Source: Limnohabitans sp.
GTDB lineage: Bacteria > Pseudomonadota > Gammaproteobacteria > Burkholderiales > Burkholderiaceae_C
Assembly: GCA_018883305.1 (NCBI GenBank)
Contig: VEQI01000083.1
Location: 1 to 10,650 of the forward strand
DNA: 10,650 bases
Direction: 5' to 3'
The notes beneath the pieces were generated by a model that searched no databases, had not been told where the DNA came from, and was given only the letters and a program-made list of their open reading frames with translations. Below, in pieces: positions 1 through 6,382 of this stretch (positions are counted from its first letter, which is position 1; each line of letters starts with the position of its first letter). Both the position numbers and the translations under genes were made by a program.

Positions 1-428
<428 letters not shown>

Positions 429-468
429 TTAAATAGCTCCTTGAATCTTGAAAATATCGACGGAAGTG

Positions 469-483
469 ATTGCCTCGGGCAAT
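469..483 (-). other. Small hairpin in the groES-groEL spacer
   Basis: A perfect 6-bp inverted repeat, ATTGCC and GGCAAT with a 3-base loop, starts at the last base of the groES stop codon and lies 40 bases before the groEL start. There is no U-tract, so it is not an intrinsic terminator. It could stabilise or mark processing of the bicistronic message. The structure is seen directly; the function is a guess. Confidence 0.4.
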
Positions 484-773
484 TACTTCTCCACCACGGC
501 AAACAGGTCTTCTTCCTTCATGACGAGGAGTTCCTCGCCATCGACCTTGACCGTCTGGCCGCTGTACTTGCCAAACAGGACGCGGTCACCGACCTTCACG
601 CCCACCGGGGACAGCTCGCCCTTGTCGTTCTTCTTGCCCGGGCCCACGGCCAGGATTTCGCCCTGGTCAGGCTTCTCGGCGGCGGCGTCAGGAATGACGA
701 TGCCGGAGGCGGTTTTGGTTTCGCTGTCAATGCGCTTGACGATCACGCGATCGTGCAGAGGACGAAGTTTCAT
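483..773 (-). CDS. groES: 10 kDa co-chaperonin GroES
   Basis: Heptameric lid of the GroEL folding chamber, cytosolic. The 96-residue product (family norm 94-100) starts MKLRPLHDRVIVKR, the universal GroES N-terminus. It has the mobile loop around residues 17-33 with the GroEL-contacting hydrophobic triplet IVI (25-27). It then has GEILAVGPGK, VKVGDRVLFGKYSGQ, and ends in EELLVMKEEDLFAVVEK. The ATG at 773-771 is chosen because family homology begins exactly there and a GGGAG Shine-Dalgarno sits at 783-779. An upstream in-frame ATG at 806 would add 11 non-conserved residues and is rejected. It is first in the operon, with groEL following after 54 bases. The CIRCE operator about 90 bases upstream implies HrcA repression that is relieved on heat or protein-folding stress. 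Confidence 0.98.
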   Translation of the reverse strand: MKLRPLHDRVIVKRIDSETKTASGIVIPDAAAEKPDQGEILAVGPGKKNDKGELSPVGVKVGDRVLFGKYSGQTVKVDGEELLVMKEEDLFAVVEK

Positions 774-811
774 GAGATCTCCCAGAGGTGAACCAGATTG
801 AGTCAAACAAA

Positions 812-831
812 ACGCTCAAGGAATTGAGCGT
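812..831 (-). promoter_or_regulatory. Leader hairpin of groES, terminator-like
   Basis: Perfect 8-bp inverted repeat (ACGCTCAA / TTGAGCGT) around a 4-base loop in the groES 5' leader, 38 bases upstream of the ATG. On the transcript the 3' arm is followed by UUUGUUUG, and the 5' side carries a matching A-rich tract (AAAACAA) that could extend the stem through a bulge. This looks like a weak intrinsic terminator or a leader stabilising/thermosensing structure placed between the HrcA operator and the coding region. The stem is only half GC and the U-tract is interrupted by G, so full termination is unlikely. Confidence 0.5.
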
Positions 832-862
832 CGATTGTTTTGTGGAGACGGGTGAATGGGTG

Positions 863-889
863 TTAGCACTCATCTCCAACGAGTGCTAA
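863..889 (-). promoter_or_regulatory. CIRCE operator (HrcA binding site)
   Basis: Exact match to the consensus CIRCE element TTAGCACTC-N9-GAGTGCTAA: arms at 863-871 and 881-889 with a 9-base spacer. CIRCE is the operator of the heat-shock repressor HrcA, whose activity depends on GroEL, giving autogenous feedback. Here the element abuts and shares one base with the -10 box of the groES promoter and covers the predicted start point, so bound HrcA should block initiation. Confidence 0.97.
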
Positions 890-916
890 TCATAAGGGCA
901 TTTCAAAGGATTTCAA
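889..916 (-). promoter_or_regulatory. groESL promoter (sigma70-like with sigma32-like overlap)
   Basis: On the minus strand: -35 TTGAAA (916-911), 16-base spacer, -10 TATGAT (894-889), with the CIRCE element immediately downstream. The same bases also give a partial sigma32 pattern: CTTGAAA (917-911), then about 12 bases, then CCCTTATGA (898-890). Predicted initiation near base 882 lies inside CIRCE. Dual sigma70/sigma32 and HrcA control of groE is known in several betaproteobacteria; here the sigma32 reading is weaker than the sigma70 one because the -10 departs from CCCCATnT. Confidence 0.75.
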
Positions 917-1055
917 GCGGGCTCAGGAAAACCCTGTTGTCTGAATCTGAATTGAGACCTGATTTCCATGGGCATCGGTTTTTCCGGGCTTGTGTCGCAT
1001 TTTGCTTTGATGCATCGAAATTAATTAGCTAATAAATGCTTACAAAAATCTGTAA
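917..1055. other. Non-coding spacer between divergent promoters
   Basis: The bases between the groESL promoter and the secretion-operon promoter show no credible reading frame and no RNA gene. Composition drops to AT-rich from about 1000. Besides the near-palindrome listed at 1021-1036, there is a short exact palindrome GATGCATC at 1009-1016. Nothing else recognisable. Confidence 0.6.
1021..1036. repeat. AT-rich near-palindrome, possible activator site
   Basis: ATTAGCTAAT (1024-1033) is a perfect 10-base palindrome that extends to 16 bases (1021-1036) with a single mismatched pair. Its centre lies about 62 bases upstream of the predicted start point of the secretion operon, a typical position for an upstream-acting dimeric activator. 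AT-rich palindromes also arise by chance in such DNA, so this is only a candidate. Confidence 0.35.
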
Positions 1056-1084
1056 TTGAACTAAAAATAGCCTATTTTTATAGT
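1056..1084 (+). promoter_or_regulatory. Predicted sigma70 promoter of the secretion-adhesin operon
   Basis: -35 TTGAAC (1056-1061), 17-base spacer, -10 TATAGT (1079-1084), predicted start near 1091, leaving a leader of about 50 bases before the TolC-like gene. Both hexamers and the spacing are close to consensus, and the location in the AT-rich part of the intergenic region supports it. It should drive all four downstream overlapping genes, since no other promoter-sized gap exists between them. Confidence 0.65.
1062..1080. promoter_or_regulatory. Inverted repeat within the promoter spacer, candidate operator
   Basis: TAAAAATA (1062-1069) and TATTTTTA (1073-1080) form a perfect 8-bp dyad around GCC. 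It fills the spacer between the -35 and -10 boxes and overlaps the first bases of the -10. A dimeric regulator bound here would directly interfere with RNA polymerase. The structure is plainly present; the regulator is unknown and the AT-richness raises the chance of coincidence. Confidence 0.45.
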
Positions 1085-1141
1085 CCTGCATCCACGAAAT
1101 ACCCGGCTTGACTGAGCCATTGGTATTGAAGGTTATCTCCG

Positions 1142-2449
1142 ATGCAGCGCGCCACCCTCACATTTCCATCCGCATTCACTTCCCCTGGTGCTTGGGGAAA
1201 ACCGCCATTGAAGGTCTGCCTGGTCCTGCTTGTGGTGGCCGGGTATGTTGACGCAATTGCAGCCACCGAGCCTTCTTTGCCCGATCCGGCGCACTGGGTG
1301 GGGGCCGTCCTGCAGGCCCATCCCCTGGTTCAAGCAAGGCGCGAAGAAGCCAAGGCCGCGCAGTCAGATCTGCAAGCCGCCCGTTGGCAATATGCCCCCA
1401 CGCCCAGTGTCACGCATGACACCTTGCGCGGACAGTCGGCCTCGGTGATGCGCCTGTCCCAACCCGTGTGGGATGGCGGCAAGATCGCCTCGGGCATTCA
1501 GCAGGCCACCATCCGCGCCGAGTTGATCCTGACAAGTCTGCATGAAGTGGAGCACGAGCTGGCCACGAAATCCATGGGCTATTGGCAAACCTATGCCGTT
1601 CAAACAGCTCGTGCAGAAGTGCTTGAACGGGGCATGCAGGCACTTCAGGATCTGGATGAATTGATGTCGCGGCGTACCGACTCTGGTGTGTCTGCGCTGG
1701 CCGACCTCAGCTTGGCGCGGGTTCGCCTGATACAAACTCGCGCCGATCTCAGTCTTGCTCAGGCTTCACGGGCTACGGCCATGAGCCAGTGGCAACAACT
1801 GTCCACCAGGCAATCCCTGGAAGAGGTTCTGCCCGCCGGTGCCATCCGTCTTCCCCCACTGCAGGACAGTGTGGACGGATTGCGCGAACTGGCTCGCCAG
1901 CAACACCCCATCGTGATGCGCACTCGTTTGCAACTGCAACTCCAGCAGGCCGAGTTCGATGCCTTCAAGGCAGAACTCTGGCCCACGCTTTCTTTGCGTG
2001 CTGAACGCCAGCGCGGCCAGATAGAGGGCATGCTGGCCGAAGGCAATCGCTTGTACGCCAGTATCCAGTACACCTTGGGCGCAGGTGTATCTGTCCTCCC
2101 TCGCCTGGAGGCCGCGCAGGCGCGCCTGCAGGTGGGGCAGCGGCAACAGGAAGGCACGCTCAAGGAGTTAGACGAGCGCCTTTTGCAAGACTGGCAAGAG
2201 TATGCCTCCCTGCGCATGCGGCTGCCGGATTTGCAACAGGTTCAAGAGATGGCCCAAGCGCTGACGGAGTCTTCCAAACGCCTCTTTGTCACCGGTCGCA
2301 AGAGCTGGCTGGATCTGCAAAATGCCTTGCGTGAGCAGTTACAAGCGGAGCTTGCCTGGGCCGAAGCCCAGGTCCAGGTTCAGGCCTTGCACCATCGTCT
2401 TGCGCTACATGCGGGTGTGAGCTTTTGGTCGCTGGCCCAGGAGCGTTGA
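1142..2449 (+). CDS. TolC-family outer-membrane channel of a type I secretion system
   Basis: 435-residue outer-membrane efflux protein, the exit duct of the T1SS encoded by the following genes. Residues 24-40 are hydrophobic (KVCLVLLVVAGYVDAIA), with probable signal peptidase cleavage after AIA40. The mature protein opens with an AHPLVQARREEA helix and QYAPTPSV, then LSQPVWDGGKIASGI (105-119), the usual TolC QP-(L/V)-x-DGG strand. The two TolC structural repeats are marked by SGVSALADLSLAR (from 181) and VTGRKSWLDLQNALREQ (from 383), each followed by long amphipathic helices. The length is typical of the shorter LapE/AggA type. The ATG at 1142 has GAAGG at 1128-1132; a TTG at 1208 behind GGGGA would give a shorter, more typical signal peptide and is the alternative start. 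The stop overlaps the ABC gene start (TGATG). Confidence 0.92.
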   Translation: MQRATLTFPSAFTSPGAWGKPPLKVCLVLLVVAGYVDAIAATEPSLPDPAHWVGAVLQAHPLVQARREEAKAAQSDLQAARWQYAPTPSVTHDTLRGQSASVMRLSQPVWDGGKIASGIQQATIRAELILTSLHEVEHELATKSMGYWQTYAVQTARAEVLERGMQALQDLDELMSRRTDSGVSALADLSLARVRLIQTRADLSLAQASRATAMSQWQQLSTRQSLEEVLPAGAIRLPPLQDSVDGLRELARQQHPIVMRTRLQLQLQQAEFDAFKAELWPTLSLRAERQRGQIEGMLAEGNRLYASIQYTLGAGVSVLPRLEAAQARLQVGQRQQEGTLKELDERLLQDWQEYASLRMRLPDLQQVQEMAQALTESSKRLFVTGRKSWLDLQNALREQLQAELAWAEAQVQVQALHHRLALHAGVSFWSLAQER

Positions 2450-4635
2450 TGACCGCAACCGTCATCCCCGATGCGCATGAAGCTGACCTGGCACAACAAA
2501 CGAGTTGGCTGATCCGGCGATGTGCTCAGTTGCGCCCCTGGATGCAGCAAGCGCGGCCAGATGTCATACATGCTTGTGTCTCCTTCATGAAAGACATGGA
2601 GGCACTGCATTTGGAGGGGGCTCGCCAAGTGCAAGCCTGCCAGCAGGTGTCAGAGGCCTTGCAGGGCTTGGGTTGCCCCAGTCTGATTTGGTCTAGTCAT
2701 CAAAGCACGCAGGTGGGTCCCTGGATTGGCTGTGCGCCTCAGATAGGTTGGTTCATTCTGCACGCCCGTCAGTCGGATGGACATTGGCTGTTTGAAACCA
2801 TGCAGGGTGTGTCGCGCCGGGCTGACTGGCCAACCGGTGCGCGGGTAGCGGCACTGCCCCTGTCAGCTGGTTGGCGCCAAGAGGGATCGGCGCGAGCGCT
2901 GGTGATGCAGGTCCTGCGCGAGAGTCGCTCGGGTCTTCTTTATGTGGCTCTGTGCAGCATCACGGCCAATCTGCTGCTGTTGGCCACGTCGCTTTACAGC
3001 ATGCAGGTCTATGACCGTGTGATCCCCTCGCATGGCCTGTCCACACTGGTCACCTTGACCGTTGGCGTGTTGCTGGCCATCACGCTTGAGCTGGTCATCA
3101 AGCTGGCGCGCTCCACGCTGATGGACCACAACATCCGTGCGATGGACACCCGCTTGTCGCGCCAAATTTTCGAGCGCTTGCTGAAGGTTCGGCTGGATCA
3201 ATTCCCACCCAGCGTGGGCACCTTGTCTTCTCAGTTGCGCAGCTACGAAATGATTCGTAGCTTCATTTCATCTCTGGCTTTATACACCTTGGTGGATGCG
3301 CCATTTGCAGTGGTGTTCCTGGCGGTGATGGTCATGATTGGCGGCAGCATGGTGGCCGGAGTGGCAGGGGCGTTCCTGGTGCTGTCGCTGGCGGTGGGGT
3401 TGCTGGCACGTACACGCATAGAAACCCACACACGGGAGAGCATGGCCGCAAGCAATCGCAAACTGGGCTTGCTGGTGGAAACGGTGGAAGGCGCGGAGCG
3501 CATCAAGTCGCAAGGCAGCGGCTGGACTTTCCTCAACCGTTGGAACAGCCTCTCCGAGCAAGGCATTGCCGAAGATGCCAAGGTGCGGCATAGCAGCGAG
3601 TCCGCCACGTATTGGGCGGGCTACCTTCAGCAGGTGAGCTATGTGATGCTCATTGCCGTGGGGGCCTGGATCGCCACCACCAGCACTGATCTCACCTCAG
3701 GTGGTCTCATTGCCTGCTCCATCATTTCGGGGCGTGTGCTGGCGCCCATCGGCATGTTGCCGGGACTGACCGTGCAATGGGCCAACGCCAAATCGGCGCT
3801 GGACAACTTGGAGCGCATGTTTCTCTTGCGTGGAGACAACCACGGTGTTGAACAACCCGTGACGCGTGAACACATACGTGGCCACTTGCTGGTCCAAGAT
3901 CTGAGCTTTGCCTACGGTCAAGGTCCCAAGGTGCTGTCATTGCCGCAATGGTCAGTCAGCCCGGGTGAACGGGTGGCTGTGCTGGGGCTGGTGGGTAGCG
4001 GCAAAAGCACCTTGCTGAAATTGTTGGGGGGCTACTACGCCCCCGTCAGTGGACGTGTCACTCTGGATGGACTGGACCTGCAACACATTTCCCGAGACAG
4101 CCTGAGCGAACACATCGGCTACCTCCCACAGGACGTCAGGCTGTTTTCCGGCAGCTTGCGTGACAACCTGGTGAGTGGCCTGGTGGGGGTGTCGGACGAG
4201 GTGCTGTTGCAGGCCTGTGCCGATGGCGGGCTGATGGATTTGATCCGCACACATCCGCGTGGACTGGATCTCCCCATCGGTGAAGGTGGCAGCGGTGTGT
4301 CCGGTGGGCAGCGCCAAGCCGTGGCCTTGACGCGTTTGCTGCTGGGTCGACCTCGCGTGTGGCTGCTCGACGAGCCCACCGCCTCCATGGACGATGGTGC
4401 CGAAATCCAGGCCATGAATGCCATCCGAAAAAATATGCGATCCAACGACACCTTGGTCCTGGTGACGCACAAACCCCGCTTATTGCAGTTGGTGCAGCGC
4501 GTGATGGTGCTGGGGCCTCAAGGCGTTGTGCTGGACGGCCCGCGAGACCAGGTCTTGCAACGATTGCAGCAAGGACCGCGCGCGGCGGCAGACCCTGGCA
4601 TCGATTCGGCAGCCCCGATCCAGGAGGCGGCATGA
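2449..4635 (+). CDS. Type I secretion ABC transporter (LapB/HlyB-like permease-ATPase)
   Basis: 728-residue inner-membrane exporter that powers secretion of the adhesin. Residues 1-160 form a cytoplasmic N-terminal region. The ABC membrane domain spans about 162-440 and starts with SGLLYVALCSITANLLLLAT and the T1SS-typical SMQVYDRVIPSHGLSTL. The nucleotide-binding domain has Walker A GLVGSGKST (513-521), Q-loop Gln561, signature SGGQRQ (618-623), Walker B VWLLDEPT (637-644) and switch His674. All catalytic elements are intact, so it should act as an active homodimer. The N-terminal region lies where other T1SS transporters carry a C39 or C39-like domain, but I see no convincing Cys-His peptidase signature; it has five cysteines (25, 43, 64, 76, 95). 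The ATG at 2449 is chosen over an in-frame TTG at 2425 because AGGAG sits at 2439-2443. The end overlaps the HlyD gene by ATGA. Confidence 0.95.
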   Translation: MTATVIPDAHEADLAQQTSWLIRRCAQLRPWMQQARPDVIHACVSFMKDMEALHLEGARQVQACQQVSEALQGLGCPSLIWSSHQSTQVGPWIGCAPQIGWFILHARQSDGHWLFETMQGVSRRADWPTGARVAALPLSAGWRQEGSARALVMQVLRESRSGLLYVALCSITANLLLLATSLYSMQVYDRVIPSHGLSTLVTLTVGVLLAITLELVIKLARSTLMDHNIRAMDTRLSRQIFERLLKVRLDQFPPSVGTLSSQLRSYEMIRSFISSLALYTLVDAPFAVVFLAVMVMIGGSMVAGVAGAFLVLSLAVGLLARTRIETHTRESMAASNRKLGLLVETVEGAERIKSQGSGWTFLNRWNSLSEQGIAEDAKVRHSSESATYWAGYLQQVSYVMLIAVGAWIATTSTDLTSGGLIACSIISGRVLAPIGMLPGLTVQWANAKSALDNLERMFLLRGDNHGVEQPVTREHIRGHLLVQDLSFAYGQGPKVLSLPQWSVSPGERVAVLGLVGSGKSTLLKLLGGYYAPVSGRVTLDGLDLQHISRDSLSEHIGYLPQDVRLFSGSLRDNLVSGLVGVSDEVLLQACADGGLMDLIRTHPRGLDLPIGEGGSGVSGGQRQAVALTRLLLGRPRVWLLDEPTASMDDGAEIQAMNAIRKNMRSNDTLVLVTHKPRLLQLVQRVMVLGPQGVVLDGPRDQVLQRLQQGPRAAADPGIDSAAPIQEAA

Positions 4636-5858
4636 CGGGCGACGTGCAGATGAACACGCAGCGACATCGTGCGTTGGGTGTCTTGATCTTGGTCCTGATC
4701 TTGATGGCATCCATCCTGGCATGGGCGGCCACCATGCAAATTGAACTTCGAGCACAGGCCGTGGGGCAGGTGATGGCCAGTGAGCGCACGCAGGTGGTGC
4801 AGGCCTCTGTGGATGGCGTGGTCAAGCGCTTATTGGTCCGAGAAGGGCAGACGGTGGAGCGCAATCAACTGCTGGCCGTCTTGGAGCAGGTGCAAGCACA
4901 AGCCGCCGTGAATGAGTCAGACGGGAAAGTGGCCGCACTTCGTGCAGCCATCGTGCGGTATGAAGCCGAACTCCGCGATACGCAGACAGAGGCGGTGGTG
5001 GTTGCCACCGGACGAGGCGGTCCACGTGCTCGCATGAATGTGCTGGACTTTCCGCCAGCCTTGCGGGCGTACCCTGACTTCGTTCGCAACCAAACCGATT
5101 TGTATGAACGTCGCCGTCGGGCGCTCCATGAGGAATTGCGGGTGCTCGGGCAGTTGCGTGACAACGTGTCTGAGGAGCTGCGATTGAGTGAGCCCTTGTT
5201 GAAGACGGGGGACATTTCCCGGGTGGAAATTCTTCGATTGCAAAAGCAGCTCGCTGAGCTGGATGGGCAAATTGTCAATCGTCGCAACAAATTTTTTCAA
5301 GACACGCAAACCGAACTCACTCGCGCACAAGAAGAGTTGCGTGCCCAGCAGCAATCCCTGACAGACCGCAGCGTGAATTTCGAGCGCACAGAAATCCGCG
5401 CGCCAGCCCCTGGCGTGGTTCGCAATATTCGCGTCACTACCCGGGGTGCACGCGTTCGTCCAGGTGATGTGATGCTGGACCTCTTGCCTACCGAAAGCGA
5501 ATTGATGGTCGAAGGCAAGCTCAAGCCGGGTGATATCGGCCATGTGACGGTGGGTCAGCCTGCCACGGTCAAGCTCGATGCCTGGGACTACGCCCTCTAT
5601 GGCGTGCTGGACGCCGAGGTGGTGTATCTCAGCCCGGATGCGCTGAATGAAGACACCCGTGCGGGTGAGCAAATTTATTACCGGATACGTGTGCGCATCA
5701 AGCCCAATAGCCAGCTTCGCGACCGTCAAGGACGCGTGCTGGATGTCCAACCCGGGATGACCGGCCAGATCGATGTGCTCACCGGTGGGCAAACCGTGCT
5801 GACGTATCTCACCAAACCGGTGACCAAAACCCTTCATCAATCTTTTCACGAGCGCTGA
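4632..5858 (+). CDS. HlyD-family periplasmic adaptor of the type I secretion system
   Basis: 408-residue membrane fusion protein linking the ABC transporter to the TolC-like channel (LapC/HlyD type). A short cytoplasmic tail precedes one transmembrane helix (residues 14-33, LGVLILVLILMASILAWA). It is followed by the first half of a lipoyl-like motif (VVQASVDGVVKRLLVREGQTV, about 55-75), a long Glu/Gln/Arg-rich coiled-coil hairpin (about 90-250), the second lipoyl half (EIRAPAPGVVRNI, from 254) and a C-terminal beta barrel. The end carries the family hallmark PGMTGQIDVLTGGQTVLTYLTKP (from 374). The ATG at 4632 has a strong AGGAGG at 4622-4627 and overlaps the previous stop as ATGA. An in-frame extension back to 4359 would overlap the ABC ATPase domain and is rejected; ATG 4650 is a possible alternative. 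Its stop overlaps the adhesin start. Confidence 0.95.
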   Translation: MTGDVQMNTQRHRALGVLILVLILMASILAWAATMQIELRAQAVGQVMASERTQVVQASVDGVVKRLLVREGQTVERNQLLAVLEQVQAQAAVNESDGKVAALRAAIVRYEAELRDTQTEAVVVATGRGGPRARMNVLDFPPALRAYPDFVRNQTDLYERRRRALHEELRVLGQLRDNVSEELRLSEPLLKTGDISRVEILRLQKQLAELDGQIVNRRNKFFQDTQTELTRAQEELRAQQQSLTDRSVNFERTEIRAPAPGVVRNIRVTTRGARVRPGDVMLDLLPTESELMVEGKLKPGDIGHVTVGQPATVKLDAWDYALYGVLDAEVVYLSPDALNEDTRAGEQIYYRIRVRIKPNSQLRDRQGRVLDVQPGMTGQIDVLTGGQTVLTYLTKPVTKTLHQSFHER

Positions 5859-6382
5859 TGCCCACCATGCAGGACCCAGACTCCAAAGACATCGTGTCGC
5901 CTGCACGCGAGGCGATGACGGATGCACCTGGTCAACCGTGGGCACCTGCCACGGCGGACATGAACCGGGGTGCTCGTCAAAGTAAGTTGCCCACACAAGA
6001 ACGTCTGTCACTCGTCGAGCGCTCACTGCCCAAGCGTTCTTGGGATCAATTCATCAATGTCGATTTGCCCAGACAGACTTCAGATTCGCAAGATGACGTC
6101 CTGTCACGCAATGACCCAGAACCACCGGATTCATGGGTGGCACCAGTTGCCACGGAGATAGACCTGGTTGAACTGTCACGCCCGCCTGCGGATGAACCAC
6201 TGCGCGCTCAGGCGGCTGTGCAAGACAACTTGAACATGCGGCCTTCGCAGCTGTTGCTGGGCCAGGCACCCGTCACTGGCACAGAGGAATACCTGCTGGT
6301 CAGCGCCACGTCGAGCCAGGCCGATACCTCCAGTTTCCCCTCCAGCATCGAGACTTCATCCACGCTGCCCGAGAGCACGCCA
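5858..6382 (+). other. Adhesin N-terminal polar region (residues 1-175)
   Basis: A low-hydrophobicity, Ser/Asp/Pro/Glu-rich segment of about 175 residues with few predicted structural elements: possible helices around TQERLSLVERSLPKRSWDQFI (about 50-70) and LRAQAAVQDNLNMRPSQLLL. It does not resemble the globular LapA retention module that starts with a hydrophobic IVGxVxAV-type strand. Its position before an Ala/Gly linker matches the N-terminal prefix of BapA-like adhesins. Function unknown to me; it could stay in the channel or periplasm during secretion. Confidence 0.6.

Noticed and set aside
774..1141. tRNA, small RNA gene, phage attachment site or insertion sequence in the intergenic region
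   Set aside because: No cloverleaf, terminal inverted repeats with target duplication, or transposase fragment is visible; the region is explained by divergent promoters and dyads.
2449..2931. Active C39 bacteriocin-type peptidase domain at the ABC transporter N-terminus
   Set aside because: No convincing Gln-x-x-x-x-x-Cys motif with downstream His and Asp could be found, and the cargo has no double-glycine leader at its start.
4359..4631. Upstream extension of the HlyD reading frame
   Set aside because: Overlaps the conserved ABC ATPase domain in another frame, whereas ATG 4632 has AGGAGG and gives a normal HlyD N-terminus.
4136..4864. Minus-strand open frame of 242 codons across the ABC/HlyD junction
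   Set aside because: Antisense to the ABC ATPase C-terminus and the HlyD membrane helix; Pro/Arg/Ala-rich without family resemblance.
4917..6026. Long minus-strand open frame (369 codons) opposite the HlyD gene and adhesin start
   Set aside because: Lies antisense to a well-supported HlyD-family gene; its translation is His/Gln/Arg-rich without family features, as expected from the complement of GC-biased codons.
5858..6382. LapA-type N-terminal retention module in the adhesin
   Set aside because: The sequence is polar and Ser/Pro/Asp-rich and lacks the hydrophobic beta-rich opening of LapA-type modules; only the GAAG in the linker hints at LapG-like processing, so it was kept as a speculative finding.
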